In this document: piece by piece, positions 25,050 to 33,214 of the stretch
Layout of the letters: the number at the start of each line of letters is the position of its first letter
How positions within the stretch are numbered: the stretch's first letter is position 1
Assembly: GCA_037445775.1 (NCBI GenBank)
Contig: JBBIJX010000001.1
Span: forward strand, 23,325-87,324
Direction of reading: 5' to 3'
DNA: 64,000 nt
From: JBBUX01 sp037445775
GTDB lineage: Bacteria > Actinomycetota > Coriobacteriia > Anaerosomatales > PHET01
Program-made: the position numbers and the translations under genes
The notes under the pieces: model-generated
What the model was told of the DNA's origin: nothing
Database searches by the model: none
Seen by the model: only the letters and a program-made list of their open reading frames with translations

Positions 25050-26543
25050 CTACGAAAGAGCCCGAACACTAGGGGGTGTCGTGTCGAAGCTGACCGCCTT
25101 CTCGAACGCGGCGGCGGCACGCAGCACCAACGCCTCAGCGAAGTGGGTCCCTATGAACTGCATGCCCACCGGCAGACCCGTGTCGCGTCCGAGACCCGCC
25201 GGGACGGAAACGGCACAGTTGCCCGCCAAGTTCACGGGGATTGTGAAGATATCGGAGAGGTACATCGCGAGCGGATCGGCGGACTTCTCGCCGATTCGAA
25301 ACGCAGTCGTCGGCGACGTCGGCGTGAGCAACACGTCGAACTCCCGGAACGCGCGCTCAAAGTCAGCGCTGATGACCGTGCGGGCTTTCTGCGCCTGACC
25401 GTAGTACGCGTCGTAGTACCCTGCGGACAGCGCGTACGTTCCCAGCATGATGCGCCGGATGCTCTCCGGACCGAATCCCTCGGCGCGGGAGCGCATGTAG
25501 AGGTCAAGGACGTCGGTCGCGTCAGCGGCACGATGCCCGTAGCGTATGCCGTCGAACCGGGCGAGGTTGGAGGAGGCCTCGGCCGGGCCGATGATGTAGT
25601 AGGCGGATAGCCCGTGTTCCGCACTCGGCAGCCGCACGTCGCCGACCTCGGCACCGAGCCCCGCTAGCACGTCGGCGGCCTCGAGCGTGGCCGACCTCAC
25701 CTCAGCGGCCACCCCGTCCATCGCGAGCATGTCGGAGACGATGCCCACGCGCATTCCCTCGACGCCGCCATCGAGCGACGCTGAGAACTCCTCGAAAGGC
25801 CGCTCCACGCTCGTCGCGTCCATGGAGTCCTTGCCGCAGATGACGCTCAGCGCGAGCGCGCAGTCACCTACCGACTTGCCGAAAGGCCCGATCTGGTCGA
25901 GTGATGACGCGAACGCAACGCATCCGTAGCGCGACACCCGGCCGTAGGTGGGCTTCAACGCGACGACCCCGCATAGCGCTCCCGGTTGGCGGATAGAGCC
26001 GCCCGTGTCGCTGCCTAGCGTGATCGCCGCCATCCCGGCACTCACGGCGGCTGCCGAGCCACCGCTCGAGCCGCCAGGGACTCGATCGAGATCCCAAGGG
26101 TTCCTGGTGGGCCCGAACGCCGAGTTCTCCGTCGAAGAACCGAAGGCGAACTCGTCCATGTTGAGCTTGCCCACAGGAATCGCCCCGGCCGCAATCGTGC
26201 GCGCTACCGCTGTGCAGTCGTACACACTCTCGTAGGACTCCAGCATGCGCGACGAACACGTGGTCCTCGTACCCACGAGGTTCATGTTGTCCTTGAAGGC
26301 GACGGGCACGCCCGCGAGCGGAGGAAGCTTCTCTCCGGACCCGGAGGAGACTGTGGCGTCAACGCGCTCGGCCGCCCGGAACGCGAGGTCGCGGGTCACC
26401 TGGTTGAAGGCGTGCACGTCGCCGTCGAGCGCGTCGATCCTGGCGAAGGCGGCCTCGGCGGCCTCGCGTGCGGTCAGGTCCCCCGCCGCGATGGCATCGC
26501 GGATATCGCCCGCGGTGAGCGCTGAGAGGTCGAGCGCGCTCAC
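25050..26543 (-). CDS. gatA: Aspartyl/glutamyl-tRNA(Asn/Gln) amidotransferase subunit A
   Basis: 497 residues of the amidase-signature family. The catalytic triad can be placed: Lys84 in VAFKDN, the cis-Ser within GSSGGS (158-163) and nucleophile Ser183 in DTGGSIRQP. It releases ammonia from glutamine for the GatB transamidation step. The GTG at 26543 overlaps the stop of gatC (GTGA), so translation is coupled. The organism therefore makes Gln-tRNA or Asn-tRNA by the indirect route. Confidence 0.95.
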   Translation of the reverse strand: MSALDLSALTAGDIRDAIAAGDLTAREAAEAAFARIDALDGDVHAFNQVTRDLAFRAAERVDATVSSGSGEKLPPLAGVPVAFKDNMNLVGTRTTCSSRMLESYESVYDCTAVARTIAAGAIPVGKLNMDEFAFGSSTENSAFGPTRNPWDLDRVPGGSSGGSAAAVSAGMAAITLGSDTGGSIRQPGALCGVVALKPTYGRVSRYGCVAFASSLDQIGPFGKSVGDCALALSVICGKDSMDATSVERPFEEFSASLDGGVEGMRVGIVSDMLAMDGVAAEVRSATLEAADVLAGLGAEVGDVRLPSAEHGLSAYYIIGPAEASSNLARFDGIRYGHRAADATDVLDLYMRSRAEGFGPESIRRIMLGTYALSAGYYDAYYGQAQKARTVISADFERAFREFDVLLTPTSPTTAFRIGEKSADPLAMYLSDIFTIPVNLAGNCAVSVPAGLGRDTGLPVGMQFIGTHFAEALVLRAAAAFEKAVSFDTTPPSVRALS

Positions 26544-26845
26544 GACCCCTCACCGCCCGGCCCCACGATCTGCGGGATCACGAAGGCGCCGTCCTGGGCC
26601 TCGGGCGCGTTGAGGAGCGCGAGTTCACGCGGCAGCCCGGCGCGCACGACGTCCTCGCGCACCTCGTTCACCACCGGCACCGCGTGGGCAGTGGGCTCTA
26701 CGTCATCGAGATCGAGCCGCTGGATCGCATCGATGTGGCCGAGGATCGAGTTGAGTTCCCCGGCGAGTGTCGCAACCTCGTCATCACTCAGCGCAAGCCG
26801 CGCGAGCAGTGCCACATGCCTCACTTCCGACTCTGACAGTGCCAT
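26540..26845 (-). CDS. gatC: Aspartyl/glutamyl-tRNA(Asn/Gln) amidotransferase subunit C
   Basis: 101 residues. SESEVRHVALLARLALSDDEV at the start and the C-terminal LPRELALLNAPEAQDGAFVIPQIV are typical of GatC, the small clamp that holds GatA and GatB together. It is the first gene of the gatC-gatA-PASTA-gatB-degV run. ATG 26845 has GAGAGGA twelve bases before it. Confidence 0.92.
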   Translation of the reverse strand: MALSESEVRHVALLARLALSDDEVATLAGELNSILGHIDAIQRLDLDDVEPTAHAVPVVNEVREDVVRAGLPRELALLNAPEAQDGAFVIPQIVGPGGEGS

Positions 26846-26957
26846 GCGCTGCTGCGTCCTCTCGACCTAGGAACCGTGCGCGACCCCCCGGGCGCCGCGC
26901 CGCACTTGCCCGACATGATACCCGAGGCCGCGCAGGCGTCGGCGGTGTGGCGCCGTC

Positions 26958-27875
26958 TCACCTCGCAAGCCAGTACGCCGCGGCGACCACGACCCCGTTG
27001 TACAACGCGTGTAGCGAGATGGCCGCCAAGAGCGACCGGCGGAACCATGCCAAGCAGCCTGCCGCGATCCCGAGCGTGACGAGCGGCAGGAACGTCCACG
27101 CTGTGAGGTGGGAGATCGCGAATACGACGGCGGTGGACACGATGCCGGCCCATGCGCCCCAGCGCGCGCCGAGCGCGCCTAGGACGACGCCCCGGAAGCA
27201 CAACTCTTCAGCGACCGGCCCCAAGACGACGAGCGACACCATCGCGAGCGCGAGACCCAGGCCGCCTCCCCCGAAGAGCGCCGTGAGGGCGGCGCCGTCG
27301 GGCGGCGCCCACCCAGCCGCCCGTGCCACAGCCGCCCATGCGTATGCGACTCCCCGCGTCACTATCAAGAGCACGATCACGAACGCCACGGTCGTCGCCA
27401 CGTACGACATCCGCCGCCTCAGCCGCCGAAGTCCGAACGCGCGCACGAGGCTCGTGCCGCGTAGCCGCGCTAGCGTGGTCACCGTGAGCAACTGGATTGC
27501 GAAGAACGCAACGAGCGTCGCAGATCGCAGCAGGGCCCGGGCTTCCGGAACCATCGCCACCACGGCATCCGACGTCATGAGGAGCCGCGTCGCGACGAGC
27601 GAGGCGGACATGACCGCGAGCACGACGGCGGCGTCGCGCAGAGTCCATACGACGCGGCCTTCGGCACCGTCCGCCGCTTCCCGCGCCGACGTGATGCTGA
27701 TCGCCCGCCGCTCGCACGCGTCCGCGCATGCCGAACACGCGTCACACGAACTCGTGTCGACGTAGATGTATCCGCCGCCCACACGCAAGGCGCCCTGGCG
27801 GCAGGCGGCCACGCACCGCCCGCACCGGTCGCATCGGTCCGGATCGATCGCGGGGTGTTGCCGCCCGGATCTCAC
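26958..27875 (-). CDS. Fusion of a 2[4Fe-4S] ferredoxin domain and a CPBP/Abi-type intramembrane protease domain
   Basis: 305 residues. The first 60 residues form a bacterial ferredoxin: Cys15, 18, 21, 25 and Cys44, 47, 50, 54, each a CxxCxxCxxxC set ligating one [4Fe-4S] cluster. Six to eight hydrophobic helices follow, with the CPBP glutamyl-protease motifs EExxxR (Glu223-Glu224, Arg228 in AEELCFRG), FxxxH (His256 in FAISH) and HxxxN (His289, Asn293 in SLHALYN). All catalytic residues appear present. GTG 27875 overlaps the ligA stop (GTGA). Family members include Rce1-like CAAX proteases and bacteriocin-immunity proteins; an Fe-S head is unusual and suggests redox control of membrane proteolysis. 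Confidence 0.88.
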   Translation of the reverse strand: MRSGRQHPAIDPDRCDRCGRCVAACRQGALRVGGGYIYVDTSSCDACSACADACERRAISITSAREAADGAEGRVVWTLRDAAVVLAVMSASLVATRLLMTSDAVVAMVPEARALLRSATLVAFFAIQLLTVTTLARLRGTSLVRAFGLRRLRRRMSYVATTVAFVIVLLIVTRGVAYAWAAVARAAGWAPPDGAALTALFGGGGLGLALAMVSLVVLGPVAEELCFRGVVLGALGARWGAWAGIVSTAVVFAISHLTAWTFLPLVTLGIAAGCLAWFRRSLLAAISLHALYNGVVVAAAYWLAR

Positions 27876-29950
27876 GCTCGGGAGGCGGGCGGCTCACCCG
27901 TCGCGACGATACGCTCCAGGTCCGCTTCGTCGAGAACGGCGACCCCGAGCTGGCGCGCCCGGTCGAGCTTTGAGCCGGCGGCGTCGCCCGCGACTACGAA
28001 CGACGTCTTGCTCGACACACTGCTCGCCACTCGTGCGCCACGCTCCTTGAGCGCCGCCGCCGCCTCGTCACGCGTCATGCGTTCCAGCGCACCCGTGAGC
28101 ACGAAGGTGAGACCCGTGAGCGTCTGAGGAAGCGCTGGTGTTCCCACCTGCGTCTCGAACACGACACCGGCGGCCTGCAAGCGTTCGAGCACAGCCACGT
28201 TGTCGGGGTTGTCGAGAAAGGCGCGCGCACTCGACGCGATCTTGGGCCCGACGCCGTCCACCGAGGCGAGCGCCTCGAGCGATGCGCTCTGAATGGCATC
28301 GATACGGGCGAACGCACCGGCCAGTGCCTCGGCGACCGTGACACCCACGTGACGGACGCCCAATCCAAAGAGGAGTCGCGCGAACGGACGCGACCGCGAC
28401 GCCTCGATGCTCGCGACGATCTTGGCCGCCAGCGTCCCGCCGAGCAGCACCGGCTCGCCGTCCAGCTTGACGCGGCCCGTGTCGAGCGAGGCGAGGTCGG
28501 CTTCTTTGAGTGTGTAGAAGTCCGCGACGTCGCGCACCATCCCCGTCTCGACGAGACGGCGCACGAGCTCCTCACCCAGACCCTCGATGTCGGCCGCGCC
28601 GCGACTGACCCAGTGCAGCAACCGCTCGATGCGCTGCGCCGGACACGCCACGTTCGTGCAGCGCACAGCGACCTCTCCCGCTTCGCGCCACACCGGTCCG
28701 CCGCAGCCCGGGCAAGCCTCGGGCATGCTGAACGCGCGCTCGGAGCCGTCACGCACACCGGGAACCGAAGCGACGACCTCCGGTATCACATCGCCCGCCT
28801 TGCGCACGATGATCGTGTCGCCCACGAGCAGGCCCTTACGAGCGATCTCGTCGGCGTTGTGCAGCGTCGCGCGCGCGATCGTAGAACCCGCGACCGTGAC
28901 GGGATCGAACTCCGCGAGCGGAGTAAGGACGCCGGTGCGGCCCACCTGGACGCGGATCTCGCGTAAGACGGTGGTCACTTCTTCGGGGGGGAACTTGTAG
29001 GCGATCGCCCACCGGGGCGCTTTGCTCGTATGACCGAGCTCAGCCTGTAGCGCCACCGAGTCGACCTTGACGACGACACCGTCGATCTCGTACGGCAGCG
29101 TGTCCCTGCGGCCGAGCGCGTCCTCACAGTACGCACGCACCGCCCGCGCGTCCGCGCACGCCATCACATCCGGGTTGACGTGGAACCCGGCGCGCCGCAG
29201 CAGCGAGAGCGTCTCCGACTGCGACGCTAGCCCGAGCGCCTCGGGCGAAGCGACCGCATACATGAAAGTGGCGAGGTCGCGCGCGGCGGTGACGGCCGGC
29301 TCCTTCTGCCTGAGCGAGCCTGCGGCCGCGTTGCGGGGGTTGGCGAACGGCACGGCGCCTGCCTCGTCCTGCTCGGAGTTCAGACGGGCGAAGCTCGCCT
29401 TGGGAAGGTAGACCTCGCCGCGCACTTCGACATCGATAGCCTCGATACCGTCCGCAAGCCGAAGCGGCACATCGCGTATCGTCCGGACGTTCGCCGTGAC
29501 GTCCTCGCCGACTCGCCCGTCGCCTCGTGTCGCCGCGCGCACGAGCGCGCCGTCACGATAGGTGAGCGCTATCGACGAGCCGTCGATCTTGAGCTCGCAC
29601 ACGAACGGACACTCCCTGTCGCCCACCGCATCGGCGATGCGCGCCAGCCATGCGTCCAGCTCGTCCAGGTCCATCGCGTTGTCGAGTGAGTACATGCGCG
29701 TCGCGTGCGCGACCGGGGCGAACAACTCGCCCGGCGGCGCACCCACGCGCTGCGAAGGTGAATCCGACGTCACCAGGTCGGGGTGCGCGGCTTCGATCGC
29801 CTCGAGCTCGCGCATGAGCGAGTCGTACGCCGCGTCACTGATCTCAGGCGCGTCGAGTGCGTAGTAGAGGCGCGCGTGACGCTCGATCTCGCGCCGGAGT
29901 TCCCGGGCGCGGGCCTGCGCCGCACCGCGCTCTCGCGGCACGTCGGCCAT
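27872..29950 (-). CDS. ligA: NAD-dependent DNA ligase
   Basis: 692 residues with all LigA modules: N-terminal Ia domain (ARLYYALDAPEISDAAYDSL), adenylation domain with Lys121 in ELKIDG and RGDGRVGEDVT, OB fold, a four-Cys zinc finger (CPGCGG...CTNVACPAQ), helix-hairpin-helix region and C-terminal BRCT (GLTFVLTGALERMTRDEA). It joins nicks using NAD+. ATG 29950 was chosen over the longer frame, which overlaps the upstream DUF2469 gene. Downstream it overlaps the ferredoxin-CPBP gene by four bases. Confidence 0.97.
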   Translation of the reverse strand: MADVPRERGAAQARARELRREIERHARLYYALDAPEISDAAYDSLMRELEAIEAAHPDLVTSDSPSQRVGAPPGELFAPVAHATRMYSLDNAMDLDELDAWLARIADAVGDRECPFVCELKIDGSSIALTYRDGALVRAATRGDGRVGEDVTANVRTIRDVPLRLADGIEAIDVEVRGEVYLPKASFARLNSEQDEAGAVPFANPRNAAAGSLRQKEPAVTAARDLATFMYAVASPEALGLASQSETLSLLRRAGFHVNPDVMACADARAVRAYCEDALGRRDTLPYEIDGVVVKVDSVALQAELGHTSKAPRWAIAYKFPPEEVTTVLREIRVQVGRTGVLTPLAEFDPVTVAGSTIARATLHNADEIARKGLLVGDTIIVRKAGDVIPEVVASVPGVRDGSERAFSMPEACPGCGGPVWREAGEVAVRCTNVACPAQRIERLLHWVSRGAADIEGLGEELVRRLVETGMVRDVADFYTLKEADLASLDTGRVKLDGEPVLLGGTLAAKIVASIEASRSRPFARLLFGLGVRHVGVTVAEALAGAFARIDAIQSASLEALASVDGVGPKIASSARAFLDNPDNVAVLERLQAAGVVFETQVGTPALPQTLTGLTFVLTGALERMTRDEAAAALKERGARVASSVSSKTSFVVAGDAAGSKLDRARQLGVAVLDEADLERIVATGEPPASRA

Positions 29951-29955
29951 CCGCC

Positions 29956-30252
29956 CTACTCCTCGTCGCCGCGCAGTCGCTGGACGTGCACCGGACCCAC
30001 CTCGTAGATGACCACCTCGGGCACGAAGCGCTGTGGGCGTTCGGCCTCGTAGATCCACGCGTCCGTGAGCGTCACCTTGAAGAAGACGCCGCCTGGCCCC
30101 TGGACCGGCTCCACGTCGACCTCGTTGCTCAGGTAGGCGCGCAGCTCGGTCTCGACGTAGAACGCGAACACGCGGATCGCGTCACGGTACTCGTTGTATA
30201 AGGCGAGGCGCTTCTCGGCCTCGTATATGTCGAGCTCGTCGATGCTGTCCAC
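29956..30252 (-). CDS. DUF2469-like conserved actinobacterial protein
   Basis: 98 residues. YEAEKRLALYNEYRDAIRVF, YVETELRAYLSNEV, KVTLTDAWIYEAERPQRFVPEV and the short acidic tail line up well with the actinobacterial DUF2469 family (EMELxLYREY, VVETERRFYLAN, RLSDAWxWDMYRPARFV in my memory of it). GTG 30252 follows GAGGGGG at six bases; TTG 30258 is a poorer alternative. It lies five bases upstream of ligA, implying one transcript. Its function is not known, but the family is a useful actinobacterial marker. Confidence 0.75.
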   Translation of the reverse strand: MDSIDELDIYEAEKRLALYNEYRDAIRVFAFYVETELRAYLSNEVDVEPVQGPGGVFFKVTLTDAWIYEAERPQRFVPEVVIYEVGPVHVQRLRGDEE

Positions 30253-30303
30253 GAGCAACCCCCTCGTCGTCGTATGCTCTCACGCTCGCCTTTGCCGTCT
30301 CGT

Positions 30304-30309
30304 ATTGTA
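30304..30309 (-). promoter_or_regulatory. -10 element TACAAT for the DUF2469-ligA-ferredoxin/CPBP operon
   Basis: The complement reads GCGATACAATACG about 50 bases upstream of the GTG at 30252. The region at -35 is GC-rich and does not match consensus. Confidence 0.4.
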
Positions 30310-30354
30310 TCGCCGCGGCGCCGCCGAAGTCGTGGAATCGGGGAGTTCTGTCAC

Positions 30355-31089
30355 TCACTTCGAAGCGGACCCCAAGGGAACTAACTCGACGGCTCCCCAT
30401 GCGGCGACCGCTCCGTCGACAACGGCGACGATGCCATCCACGCCATCGATCGCCCGGCCCGCGGCGAGCGCACCATCAAGGTCTGCGGCGACACGGATGC
30501 GGTTACCGACCGCGCTCGCCGCTGCGTCGGCGAGCGCTCCGCTGACAGCGATGCAAGTCGCCGCGTTAGCACGGCCGTAGCTCACGGAGGGACCGATCGT
30601 GCCACTGGACGTCGCCACGGCGCACGGCAGTCGCTCGGGTCCTACGCGCAGTCCGATGTACGGCGCATCGGGCCCTGCCCACAGCGCCACGACGCGCTCT
30701 ACCGAACCCATCAGGTAGATATCGCCGCCGTTCTCGACGATCACCTCCGCTGAGAGCGGCTCGATCTCGCGCGCGACGGCCTCGGCGAAGGCGCCGGCCA
30801 CGCCGGCCATCGGCCCGACACCCGCGGACGCAGCTGCGCGTGCGAGGTCGCGCGCGATTCCCGGGGCACCCGCTTCTACCGGCACCGGGACGTGCGCCTC
30901 GCCGAAGCGCGGATGGCTCGCGAGGTAGGACTCTAGCTCACGGCGGAGCCGCATCACAACACACGCGCTGGCCTCGGCCACGTCACACGCCGCGTGGATC
31001 AGGAGGTCCGTCTCGGCAGCGATCACACGGAACGCATCGAGTCCAAAGGGGCGGGTTGCCGCCCGGTATGTGCGAGGCTCCCATGCCAC
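30355..31089 (-). CDS. UPF0280 family protein (ApbE-like fold; linked to homocysteine/sulfide assimilation)
   Basis: 244 residues. Features of UPF0280 (COG2122) are visible: WEPRTYRAATRPFGLDAFRV near the start, GAPGIARDLARAAASAGVGPMAGVAGAFAEAV in the middle and IVENGGDIYLMG, CAVATSSGTIGPSVSYGRA later. The archaeal member MA1715 of Methanosarcina acetivorans was associated with sulfide use in homocysteine synthesis, together with DUF39 and NIL-ferredoxin proteins. Both partners are encoded about 9 kb away (39573 and 39170), so this protein likely completes that system. GTG 31089 has GAGGAGG five bases upstream; the longer frame to 31236 lacks an RBS. Its catalytic role is unknown. Confidence 0.85.
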   Translation of the reverse strand: MAWEPRTYRAATRPFGLDAFRVIAAETDLLIHAACDVAEASACVVMRLRRELESYLASHPRFGEAHVPVPVEAGAPGIARDLARAAASAGVGPMAGVAGAFAEAVAREIEPLSAEVIVENGGDIYLMGSVERVVALWAGPDAPYIGLRVGPERLPCAVATSSGTIGPSVSYGRANAATCIAVSGALADAAASAVGNRIRVAADLDGALAAGRAIDGVDGIVAVVDGAVAAWGAVELVPLGSASK

Positions 31090-31129
31090 AGACGCCTCCT
31101 CGGGCTGACGCGCGGATGCGGCAGCGAGG

Positions 31130-31135
31130 AGTATA
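31130..31135 (-). promoter_or_regulatory. -10 element TATACT upstream of the UPF0280 gene
   Basis: The complement reads GGCTATACTCC, about 40 bases upstream of GTG 31089, in the divergent region shared with the GGDEF gene. The -35 is weak (GTGCCT, 17 bases away). Confidence 0.4.
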
Positions 31136-31237
31136 GCCGCACGTTCCGACGCAGGCACCCCGTGATCCCGCGAGGGGTTGACGGCGTCACAGGGGAATAA
31201 CGCCCATAGGGACCACCGCATCGGGAAGGGGCACATC

Positions 31238-32272
31238 GTGCGCGAGATCCTCGAGCGCTGCGTGGAGTTGGACCGAACCGCTCACGAGGCATACCAGGTC
31301 ATGGCCAAGTCGTGCGACAGCGAGGAGTTGTCTACCGTCTTCGCGCAGCTGGCGAAGGAGGAGCTGCGCCACGTCGAGTGGTGGTCGGACCTCCTCGAGG
31401 CATGGGAGACCGGACTCGTCCCCGATATCGTTGACGAACACGAGCTCCTCGACGAACTCGATGAGGTCAAGTCCACCATCGGCACCATCATGCCTAGCGA
31501 TCTCGCCGCACTCGACTGCGATCAGATGCTCGATCTCGCCGCCCGCCTCGAGTTCTTCATGCTGAATCCCATCTTCGGCGAGCTCGCCGACGTGATGGGT
31601 CCCGGCGGTCAACCCGACCGGCGCGACTCCTACGCGCGCCACGTCGCCCGCCTTGCGAAGGCCATCGAGCAGCACCACTCAACTGACGGCTCCGCGGTCT
31701 TCCTAGCCCGCATGCTGCTGCGGGCGAACCGCGATCTTCAGCGCTTCGTCGACCTCTCCGTCAAAGACCAGCTCACCGGGTTGTACAACCGGCGCGGCGT
31801 GCTCGCTCACCTCAGCCAGTGGCTCGCATGGTCGACAAGGTACGTCCGCCCGGTGGGCGTCGTGCTCATCGACGTCGACGACTTCAAGACGGTCAACGAC
31901 AGGTACGGCCACGTGACCGGCGACGAGGTGCTGCGCGTCGTCGCGGCGTCACTCAGGCGAGGCGCGCGGGGCTCAGACATCATCGGGCGCTTCGGCGGTG
32001 ACGAGTTCCTGCTGCTCGCACCTGAGACCGGTGGACCGGAGTTGATCCAGGTGATGGAGCGTCTGCTGGAGCGTGTGCGCGAGACGCCGGTCACGGTCGA
32101 TGACACCATCGTCCGCCTCAGCGTGAGCATCGGCGGCGCATGGGTGGGCGGCGGCAGCTCGATAGAGGCCGAGACAGTCATCGCTGCGGCCGACCGCTCC
32201 CTCTACGACGCGAAGGAGGCGGGACGCGACCGCGCGAGCGAGCCGCGCCAGGCGTTCGCACCCGTCACGTAG
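31238..32272 (+). CDS. Diguanylate cyclase with N-terminal ferritin-like (rubrerythrin-type) domain
   Basis: 344 residues from GTG 31238 (AAGGGG at six bases); an earlier TTG at 31178 has no spaced RBS. Residues 1-150 form a four-helix bundle with possible di-iron ligands Glu10/Glu17, Glu41-Glu42 with His45 (KEELRH), Glu105 and His135/Glu144, as in rubrerythrin-like proteins. A linker leads to a GGDEF domain with DQLTGLYNRRG, DVDDFKTVND and the intact catalytic GGDEF at 253-257 (RFGGDEF). It should make cyclic di-GMP, perhaps in response to oxygen, peroxide or iron state. The ligand assignment is inferred from pattern only. It is divergent from UPF0280. Confidence 0.85.
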   Translation: MREILERCVELDRTAHEAYQVMAKSCDSEELSTVFAQLAKEELRHVEWWSDLLEAWETGLVPDIVDEHELLDELDEVKSTIGTIMPSDLAALDCDQMLDLAARLEFFMLNPIFGELADVMGPGGQPDRRDSYARHVARLAKAIEQHHSTDGSAVFLARMLLRANRDLQRFVDLSVKDQLTGLYNRRGVLAHLSQWLAWSTRYVRPVGVVLIDVDDFKTVNDRYGHVTGDEVLRVVAASLRRGARGSDIIGRFGGDEFLLLAPETGGPELIQVMERLLERVRETPVTVDDTIVRLSVSIGGAWVGGGSSIEAETVIAAADRSLYDAKEAGRDRASEPRQAFAPVT

Positions 32273-32308
32273 GCCGCCTCGGCGTTCGCACCCGTCACGT
32301 AGGCCGCC
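32251..32308 (+). repeat. Tandem direct repeat of 28 bp (30-bp period) across the stop of the GGDEF gene
   Basis: Copies at 32251-32278 and 32281-32308 are identical over 28 bases, beginning ggcgttcgca and ending ggccgcc. The first copy holds the last codons and TAG (32270-32272) of the GGDEF gene; the second is noncoding. This looks like a recent local duplication. Confidence 0.9.
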
Positions 32309-32332
32309 GCGACCTCGTGTCCGCGGTGTAGC

Positions 32333-33208
32333 TCAGACGCGAGCGGCTAGGTCCGCCGCATGGTAGCTCGACCGCACGTACGGCGCACTAGCCACAGCGG
32401 TGAAGCCGAGGCGGTACGCCTCTTCGGCGAGCGCCTCGAAGCGCTCCGGCTCAACGAAGGCCGCGACCGGCAGGTGCGCGGCACTCGGGCGCAGGTACTG
32501 CCCAAGCGTCAGCATCGTGACGCCAGCCGCCCGCAGATCCGCCATGACATCGATGATCTCGTCGTACTCCTCGCCGAGTCCGAGCATGAGCCCGGACTTC
32601 ACGGGAACATCAGGCTCGATGCGACCGGCGTGTTCAAGCACGGCGATGCTTCGCTCGTAGTCAGCGCCCGAGCGCACGTCCGCGTAGAGGCGCGGCACCG
32701 TCTCGACGTTGTGGTTGAAGACGTCCGGGCGCGCGCGCACGACAGTGGCGACCGCCCCAAGGTCGCCGCCGAAGTCGCTCGTAAGGACCTCGACGCTCGC
32801 ATCCCGGTGAGTCGCACGCACCGCTTCGATGACGGCGACGACGTGAGATGCGCCACCGTCGGGCAGATCGTCGCGTGTCACCATCGTGACGACAACGTGC
32901 GCCAGGCCGAGCCGCACCGCGGCATCGGCGACCCTCCCGGGTTCGCCGGGATCGGGCGGCTCTGGGCTTCGCGCCTCTATCGCGCAGAACCGGCAGTCGC
33001 GCGTGCACGCGTCCCCCAGGATGAGGAACGTCGCCGTGCTGTCGCCGAAACACTCGCCCCGGTTGGGACATCGGGCTGATTCGCAGACGGTGTGCAGCTC
33101 GAGTTCGTCGAGCAGGCCGTCGACGCGAACGGCGCCGGTATGCGCGAGCGGGCGCCGCAGCCACGGTGGCTTGCGGTGCGCGCCGGTCTGGGACGGGAGG
33201 TGAGGCAC
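32333..33208 (-). CDS. lipA: Lipoyl synthase
   Basis: 291 residues. The radical-SAM cluster motif is CTRDCRFC (Cys68, 72, 75) and the auxiliary cluster Cys42, 47 and 53 are in CESARCPNRGEC, both diagnostic for LipA. It inserts two sulfurs into octanoyl groups on GcvH or E2 proteins. GTG 33208 lies directly after lpd, and the pair suggests use in a glycine cleavage or 2-oxoacid complex. No gcv genes are in the window. Confidence 0.95.
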   Translation of the reverse strand: MPHLPSQTGAHRKPPWLRRPLAHTGAVRVDGLLDELELHTVCESARCPNRGECFGDSTATFLILGDACTRDCRFCAIEARSPEPPDPGEPGRVADAAVRLGLAHVVVTMVTRDDLPDGGASHVVAVIEAVRATHRDASVEVLTSDFGGDLGAVATVVRARPDVFNHNVETVPRLYADVRSGADYERSIAVLEHAGRIEPDVPVKSGLMLGLGEEYDEIIDVMADLRAAGVTMLTLGQYLRPSAAHLPVAAFVEPERFEALAEEAYRLGFTAVASAPYVRSSYHAADLAARV

Positions 33209-33214
33209 GGCGCT

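Noticed and set aside
32318..32352. tRNA-like start (GCGGTGTAGCTCAG) before lipA
   Set aside because: No acceptor, anticodon or T-loop follows in order, and the bases are the end of lipA read on the other strand.
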